Origin: Bin5 sp965242905
GTDB taxonomy: Bacteria > Chloroflexota > Anaerolineae > Caldilineales > Caldilineaceae
Assembly: GCA_965242905.1 (NCBI GenBank)
Contig: CBDETM010000002.1
Span: 4,774,001-4,838,000 of the forward strand
Direction: 5' to 3'
Length of the DNA: 64,000 bases
The first letter of the stretch is position 1, and the number at the start of each line of letters is the position of its first letter. Below are positions 26,986 through 35,814 of this stretch, piece after piece. Under the pieces are notes generated by a model. The model was not told the origin of the DNA, did no database searches, and saw only the letters and a program-made list of their open reading frames with translations. A program made the position numbers and the translations under genes.

Positions 26986-27113
26986 GGCATCGTTCCTTTG
27001 TGCCAGGATTCGGCACTTCTGAGAAATGGGCTACGCCATCAAGTTGGGCCAACAAGACACGGCTCCGGGCCCAACCAGATGTTCGCCTCATTGCAATAAT
27101 TGTACAGGCGCCA

Positions 27114-28682
27114 TCAGTATTTGACAAGGTTCTTGGGTGGAAGCGGCCTAGCCATTCTGCCCTCAAGATGCAAACGAGCGGAGCGCGCTTTCAATGCTTC
27201 ATAGAGCCCAGCTGCTGCCACGAGCGCGTATCCGCAGGCGTAAAAGGCAAGAAAGGGCAGATTCCACCACTGGCCGTGGATGACGGCAAGGTAGCAGCCA
27301 GTGGTGGCATAGAGGGCAAGAGTCAACTCGACGGCTACAAGCGGCTCCAAGTCGAGGGCATAGCCGCTGCCGTGCCAGGAATCGGCATTGCCTTCGACAT
27401 TGAACTTCGGCGTCCGCAAGAAAGCCCCTCTCTTACCGAAGATCGCCTGCCAGGCGGCAACAGAATTGCTGAGGGACAGGCCCATCCCCAGGAGCATGAG
27501 GAGGGGCAGACGGGCCCAGCGGCGCAGCCAGTCCTGTGGGTGAAGCCGACGCTGCGCAAGCGCATACAGGGCAGGGGGTCCTACGGAAACAAGGCTCAGG
27601 TAGGCAAGAGGCCAGTAGGCCTGGCTGCCAGACAGCATGAGAAGAGGGGTAACGATGAGCAACAGCAACAGGAGCGGGTGAATCAGGTATCCACCAAGAT
27701 GCACGTATGCGGCGGTTCTCTTCAATGTTGGCCAGCCTCCGCGCCAGACCGGGGCCGCGAGTTTTCGCAAAGTCGCCACACTGCCCTTTGCCCAGCGGAA
27801 CTGCTGCCGCTTGAAGGCGAGAAGTTGGGGGGGGAGTTCGGCAGGAGCTCCAACTTCGTCCAGATAAACGCCCTGCCAGCCGGCCAACTGGGCCCGGTAG
27901 CTCAGGTCGAGATCCTCGCAGAGTGTATCGTCCTGCCAACCGCCAACTGCCTGGTCTTCGATACAGGCCCGCCGCCACACGCCTGCGGAACCGTTGAAAC
28001 CAAAAGGCAGCCCAACGGAATGGCGCGCCGCCTGTTCAACTACAAAGTGACCGTCGAGTGCGAGTGCCTGGGCCTTTGTCAAAGCCGAGTATCGTTCGTT
28101 CAGATGGGTCCAGCGTGTTTGGACGAATCCGACATTCTGCCAGGCGTTTTCGACAAAGGTGGGTAGCGTACGTTTCAGAAAGTCTGGCAGGGGTGCAAAG
28201 TCTGCGTCGAATACGGCGATAAACTCACCTTTGGCCTGGTGCAAGCCCTCCTTCAGTGCGCCAGCCTTGAAGCCGCGCCGGTCGCTGCGGTGCAGGACTT
28301 GAACATCGGCGCCCTGGCTGCGCCAGAATTCTGCGCGGCTTTCGGCGATGGCGGTGGTACTGTCGGTTGAATCGTCGAGGACCTGGATCTGTAAGCGATC
28401 GGAAGGGTAGTCCAATTCGGCACAGGCGTCGATGAGACGACTGACGACGTGAACTTCGTTGAAGACCGGGAGTTGGACAGTCACAGATGGCCAGTCGGAT
28501 GCCTTGCGGGGCAGATTACCTAAAGGACATTCGACGGGGTGCGCGGTCAACTTTCGCAGCAGCCTTTCCTCGCGTAGTTTCAGTAAGGTGAGAATAAGCG
28601 CTTGAAGGCCGTAGACGGCGAGACCCGTGGCGCCGACCAAGTATAGGATCTGCAGGCCCGCTTCAAGTAACGTGTAAGGCAC
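27114..28682 (-). CDS. processive family 2 glycosyltransferase, cellulose-synthase-like
   Basis: A 522-residue membrane glycosyltransferase. An N-terminal helix (LQILYLVGATGLAVYGLQALI) is followed by the GT2 domain with VQLPVFNEVHVV, VLDDSTDSTT, AVFDADFAPLPDFL and the processive motif QQFRWAKG, then four or five C-terminal helices (LLLLLLIVTPLLML and others). This arrangement is that of CESA-like glucan or beta-mannan synthases and of bacterial glycolipid synthases. GTG start at 28682 after GGTGGAC. Single gene on the minus strand. The sugar donor cannot be named; UDP-glucose is the usual one. Confidence 0.88.
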   Translation of the reverse strand: MPYTLLEAGLQILYLVGATGLAVYGLQALILTLLKLREERLLRKLTAHPVECPLGNLPRKASDWPSVTVQLPVFNEVHVVSRLIDACAELDYPSDRLQIQVLDDSTDSTTAIAESRAEFWRSQGADVQVLHRSDRRGFKAGALKEGLHQAKGEFIAVFDADFAPLPDFLKRTLPTFVENAWQNVGFVQTRWTHLNERYSALTKAQALALDGHFVVEQAARHSVGLPFGFNGSAGVWRRACIEDQAVGGWQDDTLCEDLDLSYRAQLAGWQGVYLDEVGAPAELPPQLLAFKRQQFRWAKGSVATLRKLAAPVWRGGWPTLKRTAAYVHLGGYLIHPLLLLLLIVTPLLMLSGSQAYWPLAYLSLVSVGPPALYALAQRRLHPQDWLRRWARLPLLMLLGMGLSLSNSVAAWQAIFGKRGAFLRTPKFNVEGNADSWHGSGYALDLEPLVAVELTLALYATTGCYLAVIHGQWWNLPFLAFYACGYALVAAAGLYEALKARSARLHLEGRMARPLPPKNLVKY

Positions 28683-28982
28683 TAGTGTCCACCATTTGGA
28701 GGCCTTAGCTTTCGGTCCTGGTTGCCGTACCGGTTCCCAATGCTACTTGCAACGGCCTGTGTCATTTGCGCAGTCATTCTTGGAATTCGATGAAGTCAAG
28801 TCGAAGCAACTATTACTTATCTCGCTACATTACACAAGAACGCCGACGTGCTCCGCCGGCATTCACTGGCATTGTATTTCAAGTAGGTTCGTGGGTGTGA
28901 GCCTAAGGCCGAAGAAGTAACTCGCTGAATCTGGGGGTTACTTTAGCATTCTCTCTAGAGTTTTCCGATGTATTGAAACATC
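28683..28982. other. 300-bp AT-richer intergenic region
   Basis: Separates the glycosyltransferase start from the DUF4268 gene end. It holds a small hairpin GATGT-ATTGAA-ACATC at 28967-28982, directly past the DUF4268 stop. No T run follows on the minus strand. Nothing else recognised. Confidence 0.4.
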
Positions 28983-29852
28983 TTACTGTTTTTCGACAGC
29001 GCCTTCACGAAGAACCTGCTCATAGGTCCTTCTCTGGCTGTCAAGCCATTCAACTATTTCCATCCAGTTGTCTGGATCATGTGCGTTAACTTCTAATCGA
29101 GACACGCAGTAGGGATCCTCAGCAATGAGAAAATCTGATTCTCTCAAAGAAGCAACGAGTGCAGGTCTATGCAAGTTAATTCGTGACTTAAGGTCTCTGT
29201 TGGATTCAACTCCACTGCCTGTAATATACACTCGCACAAAGTCGGCTTCAAAGTGCTGAACGATCTGCAGCCCGACTTGCTCAACTTCAAATCGGCCACG
29301 TCTCAGGTTTGATCCAGGATTGAAACTTGGTCTAGGTATGTCGGGCAACTGATCATTCAGGAAAGCCCAGAATTTTCGTGCAACGGGGTCTTGCCACTTC
29401 TTAGGGTGTTCAATTACATGGAACTCGGGACACTGTTTCTCAGATTGGCGCTTGGAGAGACTTAGTCTTACGGCAAAAAACCCGGCAGAAGCTGGCAGAT
29501 GCCTGTTCAAGCTTCGTATTGCGCAAATGTTCGTATACCAATATCCGGGTGTTACCCAAACACCGATCTTGGCCTTCAGACGGGCGGTATAGGTGACAAG
29601 CTGACCCAAATGTCTTGGATCCGCATGAGTCAATTGATTTTCGATGACAACAAGATCATCGGATCCTGCGATGCGGGCAACAATATCGGCCCTATACGGC
29701 CCAACCTCCTTCTCCATTGCTTCCAAATCCAAACAGTAATCCAATGCCGATGATAAGTGGTTAAGATTGTCTGAAAGCCAAGGCGTAAAGTGTGTTTGCT
29801 CGTTCGGCCACTTTGCACGAATGTCTGACTCAATCTTTTTCCTCACATTCAT
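28983..29852 (-). CDS. DUF4268-type protein with putative PD-(D/E)XK nuclease core
   Basis: A 289-residue protein. The segment YRADIVARI (about residues 53-61) followed by LVVIENQLTHADPRHLGQL fits the D...E-x-(Q/K) pattern of the restriction-endonuclease-like fold, with Q in the place of the usual Lys, as in Nuclease-related DUF4268 proteins. The C-terminal half (RGRFEVEQVGLQIVQHF, RVYITG) carries the DUF4268 part. The gene is clearly AT-richer than its neighbours and uses different codons, which suggests recent acquisition. No methyltransferase or specificity gene accompanies it. Activity on DNA is inferred, not shown. Confidence 0.8.
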   Translation of the reverse strand: MNVRKKIESDIRAKWPNEQTHFTPWLSDNLNHLSSALDYCLDLEAMEKEVGPYRADIVARIAGSDDLVVIENQLTHADPRHLGQLVTYTARLKAKIGVWVTPGYWYTNICAIRSLNRHLPASAGFFAVRLSLSKRQSEKQCPEFHVIEHPKKWQDPVARKFWAFLNDQLPDIPRPSFNPGSNLRRGRFEVEQVGLQIVQHFEADFVRVYITGSGVESNRDLKSRINLHRPALVASLRESDFLIAEDPYCVSRLEVNAHDPDNWMEIVEWLDSQRRTYEQVLREGAVEKQ

Positions 29853-29896
29853 ACTGTGCCTTTCGCCTTCTCACACCCTCTTGCTTGAGCGTCTAC

Positions 29897-31960
29897 TTAC
29901 TCCTGTTCGGACTCTTCCTCCTTGCTCTGGGTGATGACCTGGTCGGCCAGGTGGCTGGGAACGGGTTCGTAGCGGCCGAACTCGATGGTGTAGATGCCGC
30001 GTCCCTGTGTCATGGAGCGCAGATCGGTGCCGTAGCGCAGGATTTCGGCAAGCGGGATCTCGGCGTTGATGATGGCGCGGTTGTTTCGGTTCTCCATCCC
30101 CAATACGCGGCCGCGGCGGTTGTTGAGATCGCCCATTACATCGCCCATGAATTCGTCCGGGACGGTCACGCGCATGGTGTAGATCGGCTCCAGCAAGACG
30201 GGGCGGGCCTCCTGCATTGCGATCTTGAATACTTCGCGGCCAGCGGTCTGGAAGGCAATGTCCTTGGAGTCGACGGGATGGTGTTTGCCGTCAAAGACGA
30301 TGGCTTTGACGTCTACAATGGGGTAGCCAGCGATCACGCCCTGATCGAGAATCTGCCGGATGCCTTTTTCGATGGATGGGATGAAGACGCTGGGGATCGA
30401 GCCGCCAAAGACCTCACTATCGTAGGCGAATCCGTCACCGCGGTCCATTGGCTCTACGCGCAGCTCGACATCGGCAAACTGGCCCGCGCCGCCGGTCTGT
30501 TTCTTGTGGCGGTAGTGGGCGCTGGCGGTGCGGGTTACCGTCTCCTGATAGGGCACTCTCGGCATGGCGGTGTCGACCTTGACGCCGAACTTGGAGTCCA
30601 GACTTCTGATGGCGACGTCGATGTGCGTGTCGCCCATGCCCTGTAAAATGTTCTGCTTTGTAGCTTGGATATACTCGACCTGAAGCGTCGGATTTTCCTC
30701 GGCCAAGGCCTGCAGACCCTGCCCCATTTTGGCGCTGTCGGCCTTGGTCGCCGGCATCACTGCCACCGAAAAGAGAGGCCTTGGGTATTCGGGGGGCGCA
30801 ACGACAAGCTGCTGCTCGCTGAGCGTATCGGAAGTCTTCAACCCATCCATCTTTGTCAGAACACCTATGTCGCCGGCAGTGAGCACAGTTGCAGCGTCCA
30901 ATTCTTTTCCACTGACGTGGAACATATTCTGCAGCTTCACGTTCTCTCCGGAACGCTGAATCGTCGCCCCTTTGTCGACCGCAAGCGAGCCCGAAAAAAT
31001 GCGAACGTAACTCATGCGACCCACGTACCTGTCGACGATGGTCTTGAAAACATATGCGACAAGTGGTCCGTCTACGTCTCCTGTCAGCTCCAGCAGATCT
31101 TCGCCGCCGTTGGGCACCGAACTGACCACATCTGAAGGAGAAGGCACGTAGTTTGTTAATGCTCGCGCCAAGCTGAACAGACCGATATTCTGGATAGCGC
31201 TGCCACAGAAAACGGGCACAATCTGGCCATCCTGCACACCCTGTCTAAGACCTTGTCGCACCTCGTCTTCGGTCAGCTCTTCGCCCTCAAGGTACTTCAT
31301 GATCAGCTCGTCGTCCGTCTCGGCGGCGGCGTCGACGAGGTTCTGCCGGGCAGCCTCTACCTCGTCCTCCATGTCGGCGGGGATATCGGCGACGGTCGCA
31401 TCCGGGCCCATATATGCCTTCATATCCACCAGGTTGACGATGCCTTCGAATTCCTCGCCAGAACCGATGGGCAGTTGGAACGGCAGAATCGTTCCAGAGA
31501 ATACCTCGGTTGCGCTTGCCAGCGCGTTGGCAAAGTTGGCGTTTTCCCGGTCCATTTTGTTGACAAAGATCAGTCGGGGCTTTTCGACTGCATCCAGCTG
31601 TTCCCACGCCAGTTCGGTGCCGACTTCAACGCCCGCGACCGAGTCGAGAAGCACGAGGCCGGCCTCCGAAACGGAAAGCCCGCTGATCACTTCGCCCACG
31701 AAGTCCAAGTAACCGGGCGTGTCCACAAGGTTGAGCCTAGTCTCCTGGAATTCCACTGGAACGACGGAAAGGTTTATGGAAATGCCGCGCCGCTGTTCTT
31801 CAACGTCCCAGTCTGAGACAGTGGAACCGTCCTCGACACGTCCGACACGGCTGGTCCCACCGCTGTTGAACAAGAGGGCTTCAACCAGGGATGTCTTTCC
31901 GGAACTTCCGTGTCCAAGGACTGTAATATTGCGAATCTTGTCAGTCGAAAACTCTGCCAT
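29897..31960 (-). CDS. elongation factor G-like GTPase (EF-G2 type)
   Basis: A 687-residue translational GTPase. P-loop GHGSSGKT (16-23), switch II DTPGYLDF and NKMD are present, followed by domains II to V, with the EF-G domain IV segment GRVLGMENRNNRAIINAEIP region near the end. The P-loop GHGSSGKT instead of GHVDAGKT and the RRGISIN switch I mark the EF-G paralogue group (EF-G2/FusA2) rather than canonical EF-G. No rpsL, rpsG or tuf genes are near, which also argues for the paralogue. ATG at 31960 preceded by AGGAGG. EF-G paralogues may act in ribosome recycling or stress; the exact role is unproven. Confidence 0.9.
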   Translation of the reverse strand: MAEFSTDKIRNITVLGHGSSGKTSLVEALLFNSGGTSRVGRVEDGSTVSDWDVEEQRRGISINLSVVPVEFQETRLNLVDTPGYLDFVGEVISGLSVSEAGLVLLDSVAGVEVGTELAWEQLDAVEKPRLIFVNKMDRENANFANALASATEVFSGTILPFQLPIGSGEEFEGIVNLVDMKAYMGPDATVADIPADMEDEVEAARQNLVDAAAETDDELIMKYLEGEELTEDEVRQGLRQGVQDGQIVPVFCGSAIQNIGLFSLARALTNYVPSPSDVVSSVPNGGEDLLELTGDVDGPLVAYVFKTIVDRYVGRMSYVRIFSGSLAVDKGATIQRSGENVKLQNMFHVSGKELDAATVLTAGDIGVLTKMDGLKTSDTLSEQQLVVAPPEYPRPLFSVAVMPATKADSAKMGQGLQALAEENPTLQVEYIQATKQNILQGMGDTHIDVAIRSLDSKFGVKVDTAMPRVPYQETVTRTASAHYRHKKQTGGAGQFADVELRVEPMDRGDGFAYDSEVFGGSIPSVFIPSIEKGIRQILDQGVIAGYPIVDVKAIVFDGKHHPVDSKDIAFQTAGREVFKIAMQEARPVLLEPIYTMRVTVPDEFMGDVMGDLNNRRGRVLGMENRNNRAIINAEIPLAEILRYGTDLRSMTQGRGIYTIEFGRYEPVPSHLADQVITQSKEEESEQE

Positions 31961-32408
31961 GAATCCTCCTCACACCTATCTGCTTAGACCTCAAACTGGC
32001 ACTGGATCTATCTTCGGTTGCTGGAACTATAGCGGCAGTTGCCGAGTAGTTCGGGCCCGCCGCGGTTTGTACTTTTGTCAGTAAGACACTGGCTTGCAGC
32101 CGGATGACATTTTATCTTTTTTCGCAGCATATGTCAATGAAATCGCATGTTGAATCAGGGCGTACGCATATTGTTGGGAGAGAACTTTCAGGAGATAGTC
32201 TGTTGTTCAGCTGGCGCGGAAACGTTTGGAGGAGATGCCGGTTTGTGCGCTCTTCTGTCTGCGAAAGGGGTTGGGAGTCATGCGGCGGAAAATGGTCAAG
32301 TTTTGCTGCACATGAAAGCCTTGGGTGCTGATGCCCGCATTTGATACATCGCGGACCGATTGTCTACACGGTGGGTCACTGGCATTCTCGTGTATGTGTT
32401 GGACGAGC

Positions 32409-32438
32409 GTTTACGAGAGTTTACGAGTGTTTTCTTGA
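32409..32438 (+). repeat. tandem 10-bp repeat, GTTTACGAG type
   Basis: GTTTACGAGA at 32409, GTTTACGAGT at 32419 and a decayed unit GTTTTCTTGA at 32429. Confidence 0.75.
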
Positions 32439-32580
32439 TGCCGTGACTGCAGCACACGAAAATCGCTCGATGGGCTGTGATGAGGGACTGACTGGCGTGC
32501 GTGGGCGCGTACGAGATCAATCGAGATATGTACAGGAGTTGTGCATCGGTTGATATGGTGGGACCCAGTTGGCGCAAAAT

Positions 32581-32630
32581 GTCGGGTCATGTCGGGTAAA
32601 GTAGGCATAAGTCGGGCAGAGTCGGGTGAA
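32581..32630 (+). repeat. tandem 10-bp repeat, five units of GTCGGGTNNN
   Basis: Units start at 32581, 32591, 32601, 32611 and 32621 and read GTCGGGTCAT, GTCGGGTAAA, GTAGGCATAA, GTCGGGCAGA and GTCGGGTGAA. Four of five keep GTCGGG; only the last three positions vary freely. Confidence 0.85.
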
Positions 32631-32790
32631 ATTTTTTGCTCTGAGTTCTGTTTGCGTTACGCTTTTGCATCAGTTTTCCCGTTTTTGGCGTCTATTCCCG
32701 GTTCTGGCTAGTTCTCTTCGATGCTCATCCACTGCTCTACCAGACGACAGACTCATGCCAGATGGCTGGCGGTGGGGGGTAGAGTGTCGT

Positions 32791-32844
32791 GTCGGGGGGT
32801 TCAGGTCGGGTCATGTCGGGTCAGTTCGCGAAAAGTCGGGTCGT
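32791..32844 (+). repeat. second GTCGGGT 10-bp array
   Basis: GTCGGGT starts at 32805, 32815 and 32835, with a decayed unit (TTCGCGA) at 32825, so the 10-bp register is kept. A further GTCGGGG lies at 32791, out of register. TGACCC, the inverse core, follows at 32848. Confidence 0.8.
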
Positions 32845-32870
32845 AGCTGACCCATAGTTTCTTTTGTGCT

Positions 32871-32890
32871 TATGCGCTCATATGCGCGCA
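32871..32890 (+). repeat. tandem 10-bp repeat, TATGCGCNCA type
   Basis: TATGCGCTCA at 32871 directly followed by TATGCGCGCA at 32881; nine of ten positions are identical. Confidence 0.7.
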
Positions 32891-33318
32891 CTTCAGCTCG
32901 CCGTCATTGTTGCTAATTGTGCAGACAGATTGTCGGCAGTAGGCAGTCCAGGAGTCGTTGACGTTGGTCTGGCCTGAAATTTGCGGGCCCATTATGTTGT
33001 CAATCCACGAGGGCACTCACAAGGGGTGCCCCTACGGTGGGACGCCTGGTCAGGAGGAAATGTCAACGAGCCCAAGTACGTGCCGTCCCTCGCATCCAGA
33101 TCTCCTAACTGCGGGCGGCATGGCTTGATGATGAAGATTCGCTTTCAGAAATGCCTAACTGAGTTTTGGCACAGGAAAATTATACCACTGATTTTGATGC
33201 GCTTGCCCTGTTATTGAATGGGAAATGGCGGGGAACTGAATATGCCGACAGTTCCAAACGTTCCCCTCATCGCAGTGCCCCGCCTGATTGAAGGGTTGCG
33301 AGATAGCGAATGCGAATG

Positions 33319-33337
33319 ATGCTGACTGTAACAGCAT
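33319..33337 (-). terminator. small hairpin after the acyl-CoA dehydrogenase gene
   Basis: ATGCTG and CAGCAT with a 7-base loop, 2 bp past the stop. No T run; weak. Confidence 0.25.
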
Positions 33338-33339
33338 AT

Positions 33340-34479
33340 TCAGCCCTCACGATAGAGTTCACGCATGATGATCATCTGTTGAATCTGGGTCGTCCCTTCG
33401 TATATCTGGTAGATCTTGGCGTCGCGCATCAGCTTTTCGACCGGGAATTCCTTGCTGTAACCGTTGCCACCGAACACCTGGACGGCATCAGTTGCATTCT
33501 TCATGGCCGCTTCTGCGCAATAGGCCTTTGCCATCGCAGCTGACATCGTGTTGCGATTCTCCTGGTCCACATCCCAAGCTGCCTTGTAGGCAAGGTGCCG
33601 GCCAGCCTCTACTCTGATTGCCATGTCGGCCAGCATGAAGCCAACGCCCTGAAAGTGGGAGATTGGCTGACCAAACGCGGTGCGCTCACCAGCGTAGGCG
33701 ACTGCTTCGTCCAGAGCCCGCCGCGCTACGCCAATTGCTGCGGTTGCCACGCCCGGTCTGCTCTTGTCAAACGCCTTCATCGCGATTCGAAATCCTTCAC
33801 CCTCCTCTCCCAGCCGGTTGCATGCCGGGACCTCGACGTTTTCGAAGAAGACCTGGCAGGCCTGGGCAGCGTGCTGGCCCATCTTCGCGAGGGGTCGGCT
33901 CGTGCTCACACCGGGCCAGTCTTTTTCGACCAGGAAGCAGCTGATGCCGCTATGGCCGGCGTCCGGGTCCGTTTTTGCGAAAACCGAGAAAAAGCTGGCG
34001 ACGGGGCCGTCGGTGATCCAGGTCTTGGATCCGTTCAGGATATAGGTATCATTACGCCGTAAGGCGGTGGACTTTATGCCGGCGACATCCGACCCTGCAT
34101 CCGGCTCCGTCACGCAGTAGGCAGCAACTTTGCCGTCATCCACAATCCAGGGAAGATAGCGGCGCTTTTGCTCGTCAGATCCTGCGATGAGCAGAGGCAA
34201 CGTAGCAAGTTGATTCAACATCAGGGCCGTTTGGATTCCCGAGCACCCGTAGGCCATCGATTCGGCGATAACGCACTCTTCAAGTGCGGTTGCGCCCATG
34301 CCCCCGTACTCTTCAGGAATGTTGAGATTGACGAGCCCAACCTCGCGCGCCTTGTGAAATATTTCCCACGGCCACTCTTCATTCTGATCATAGTGCTCCG
34401 CGCGGGGGATGATTTCACGACGCGTGAAGTCCATCGCCAGTTCCTGCAGCATCTTGACGTCTTCAGGAAGTTCGTACAT
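33340..34479 (-). CDS. acyl-CoA dehydrogenase
   Basis: A 379-residue flavoenzyme that introduces the alpha-beta double bond in acyl-CoA. The order of parts is complete: helical N-terminal domain (VGLVNLNIPEEYGGMGATALE), the FAD and substrate signature AYCVTEPDAGSDVAGI, WITDGPVASFFSVFAKT, the YAGERTAFGQPISHFQGVGFMLADMA segment (region about 240-265) and the C-terminal VQVFGGNGYSKEFPVEKLMRDAKIYQIYEGT stretch, where the Glu of IYEGT is the catalytic base position of short- and medium-chain enzymes. ATG at 34479. It diverges from the SIS gene with 103 bp between. Chain length preference unknown. Confidence 0.94.
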   Translation of the reverse strand: MYELPEDVKMLQELAMDFTRREIIPRAEHYDQNEEWPWEIFHKAREVGLVNLNIPEEYGGMGATALEECVIAESMAYGCSGIQTALMLNQLATLPLLIAGSDEQKRRYLPWIVDDGKVAAYCVTEPDAGSDVAGIKSTALRRNDTYILNGSKTWITDGPVASFFSVFAKTDPDAGHSGISCFLVEKDWPGVSTSRPLAKMGQHAAQACQVFFENVEVPACNRLGEEGEGFRIAMKAFDKSRPGVATAAIGVARRALDEAVAYAGERTAFGQPISHFQGVGFMLADMAIRVEAGRHLAYKAAWDVDQENRNTMSAAMAKAYCAEAAMKNATDAVQVFGGNGYSKEFPVEKLMRDAKIYQIYEGTTQIQQMIIMRELYREG

Positions 34480-34533
34480 TGCAGTTTGTCCCTATTTATT
34501 TCAAGGGGCCGAAGGCGTGATCATCGGCACAGG

Positions 34534-34542
34534 TGTTATACT
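34534..34542 (+). promoter_or_regulatory. extended -10 promoter element for the SIS gene
   Basis: TG-T-TATACT, 40 bp before the ATG at 34583. No clear -35 box. Confidence 0.5.
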
Positions 34543-34582
34543 CTTACGGACACGGGCATATTCCAGCTTGAAAGGACTCACG

Positions 34583-35629
34583 ATGGGGTCAGAATCCATA
34601 CTTTTCCAGGAAATCCACCAGCAACCGGATGTCGTTGAACGGTTCGCACAGGAGGAGCAGGGCCGTGTGAAGAAACTCGCTACCCGCATCCAGAACGCCG
34701 ACATTCGCCAAGTCGTCGTGGCGGCACGAGGTACCAGCGACAATGCGGCGCGTTACGCCCAGTATTTGCTGGGGGCAAACAACCGGCTCCCCGTGATGCT
34801 GACGACGCCCAGCCTGTTCACGCTATATCAGCAACCTCCGCTCTTCGCCCCAGACACGCTTGTTTTGGGGATCAGCCAAAGCGGACAAAGCCCAGACATC
34901 GTAAGCGTACTGGCAGAGGGTAGGCGGCAGGGCTGCGTTACTGCCGCAATCACCAACTCCGCGGACTCGCCTCTGGCGGAACAAGCGGATCACCTGGTGA
35001 TCCTGAGGGCAGGCGAAGAACGGTCGATCGCGGCGACAAAGACGTACACTGCTCAGCTCCATGCCGTCGGGCTTCTTTCAGCCCACCTGGCTGACGACGC
35101 GGAGGGGGTGGCGATGCTGGAGAAGACGCCGGACCTGATGCGACAGACTCTTTCCATGAACAGTGAAGTAGAACGACTGGCAGAACGCTACCGTTACGTG
35201 CCCTACTGCGTTGTAGTTGGTCGAGGATTCAACTACTCCACCGCCTTTGAGATTGCACTGAAGATCAAGGAGCTTACCTACACGCTAGCTGAACCATACA
35301 GCACTGCAGACTTTCTGCATGGTCCATTGAGCCTGATCGAGCCGGCATTTCCGGTCTTTGTGGTTGCTCCCACCGGCGTGCTGTTGCCGGATTTGGAACG
35401 CTTTGTCCGGCAGCTGCGCAATATGGATGCCGAACTGCTCTGCGTGAGCAATGACCCATCGCTTCTGAATCTGGGTCGCACCCAGTTTCCCTTCCCTTCA
35501 GCGCCCGAATGGCTGTCACCGTTACTTGCGATCATTCCGGGTCAGTTGTTTGCCTTGTTCCTGGCATCCGCTCGTGACTTCGACCCGGACCGTCCGCGGA
35601 CCATCAAGAAAGTGACCGAGACTCTTTAG
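34583..35629 (+). CDS. SIS domain protein, GlmS isomerase-like (glutaminase-free)
   Basis: A 348-residue protein with two sugar-isomerase (SIS) domains, the same layout as the C-terminal half of glucosamine-6-phosphate synthase. Motifs: ARGTSDNAARYAQYLLG, LVLGISQSGQSPDIVSVL (phosphosugar loop), AGEERSIAATKTYTAQL, and the second domain VVGRGFNYSTAFEIALKIKELTY with AEPYSTADFLHGPLSLIE. The N-terminal glutaminase domain is missing, so ammonia-dependent isomerase or deaminase activity on an amino-sugar phosphate (NagB-II-like) is likely. Start at MGSESILF after AAAGGA; the upstream frame is antisense to the dehydrogenase. Confidence 0.87.
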   Translation: MGSESILFQEIHQQPDVVERFAQEEQGRVKKLATRIQNADIRQVVVAARGTSDNAARYAQYLLGANNRLPVMLTTPSLFTLYQQPPLFAPDTLVLGISQSGQSPDIVSVLAEGRRQGCVTAAITNSADSPLAEQADHLVILRAGEERSIAATKTYTAQLHAVGLLSAHLADDAEGVAMLEKTPDLMRQTLSMNSEVERLAERYRYVPYCVVVGRGFNYSTAFEIALKIKELTYTLAEPYSTADFLHGPLSLIEPAFPVFVVAPTGVLLPDLERFVRQLRNMDAELLCVSNDPSLLNLGRTQFPFPSAPEWLSPLLAIIPGQLFALFLASARDFDPDRPRTIKKVTETL

Positions 35630-35715
35630 GCCAGATCTTAAGCCTTTAGAGAATTGATGGAACCTGGATTCTCAGGTACGTCTAAATCCCTTGCGTACAC
35701 TGTCCCAGAATAGCA

Positions 35716-35750
35716 ATAGAGCAGGTGTAGAAGCTCTACACCCGCTCTAT
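35716..35750. terminator. long hairpin between convergent genes
   Basis: ATAGAGC, A, GGTGTAGA (35716-35731) pairs with TCTACACC, C, GCTCTAT (35735-35750), loop AGC: 15 of 16 positions pair. It lies between the SIS gene and the convergent lipoprotein gene. There is no T run on either strand, so it may work with Rho or protect mRNA ends. Confidence 0.55.
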
Positions 35751-35814
35751 CAAGAGCAGCAGAACCAAGATTCTCTTCCAAACCGCCCCAGTTGGATTAG
35801 CCTTGCAGCCAGAC

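Larger units (their letters stand above)
31961..33339. other. 1.38-kb gene-free region with 10-bp tandem repeats
   Basis: Lies between the start of EF-G2 and the end of the acyl-CoA dehydrogenase gene, both minus-strand. No believable gene: the short plus-strand frames have odd composition. It holds several tandem arrays with exact 10-bp spacing (listed separately), GTTCTGGCTA then GTTCTCTTCG at 32701-32720, an inverted repeat GGAACTG/CAGTTCC (33232-33255) and a hairpin ATGCTG/CAGCAT (33319-33337) just past the dehydrogenase stop. Confidence 0.6.

Noticed and set aside
26979..28166. 395-codon plus-strand frame opposite the glycosyltransferase
   Set aside because: The minus-strand protein has clear GT2 motifs; the plus frame is Gln/Gly/Arg-rich without any motif.
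32147..32344. 65-codon plus-strand frame in the gene-free region
   Set aside because: Weak start context and no homology; left as non-coding.
32581..32844. 10-bp arrays as a CRISPR array
   Set aside because: Units are only 10 bp and contiguous with no spacers; no cas genes are in the window.
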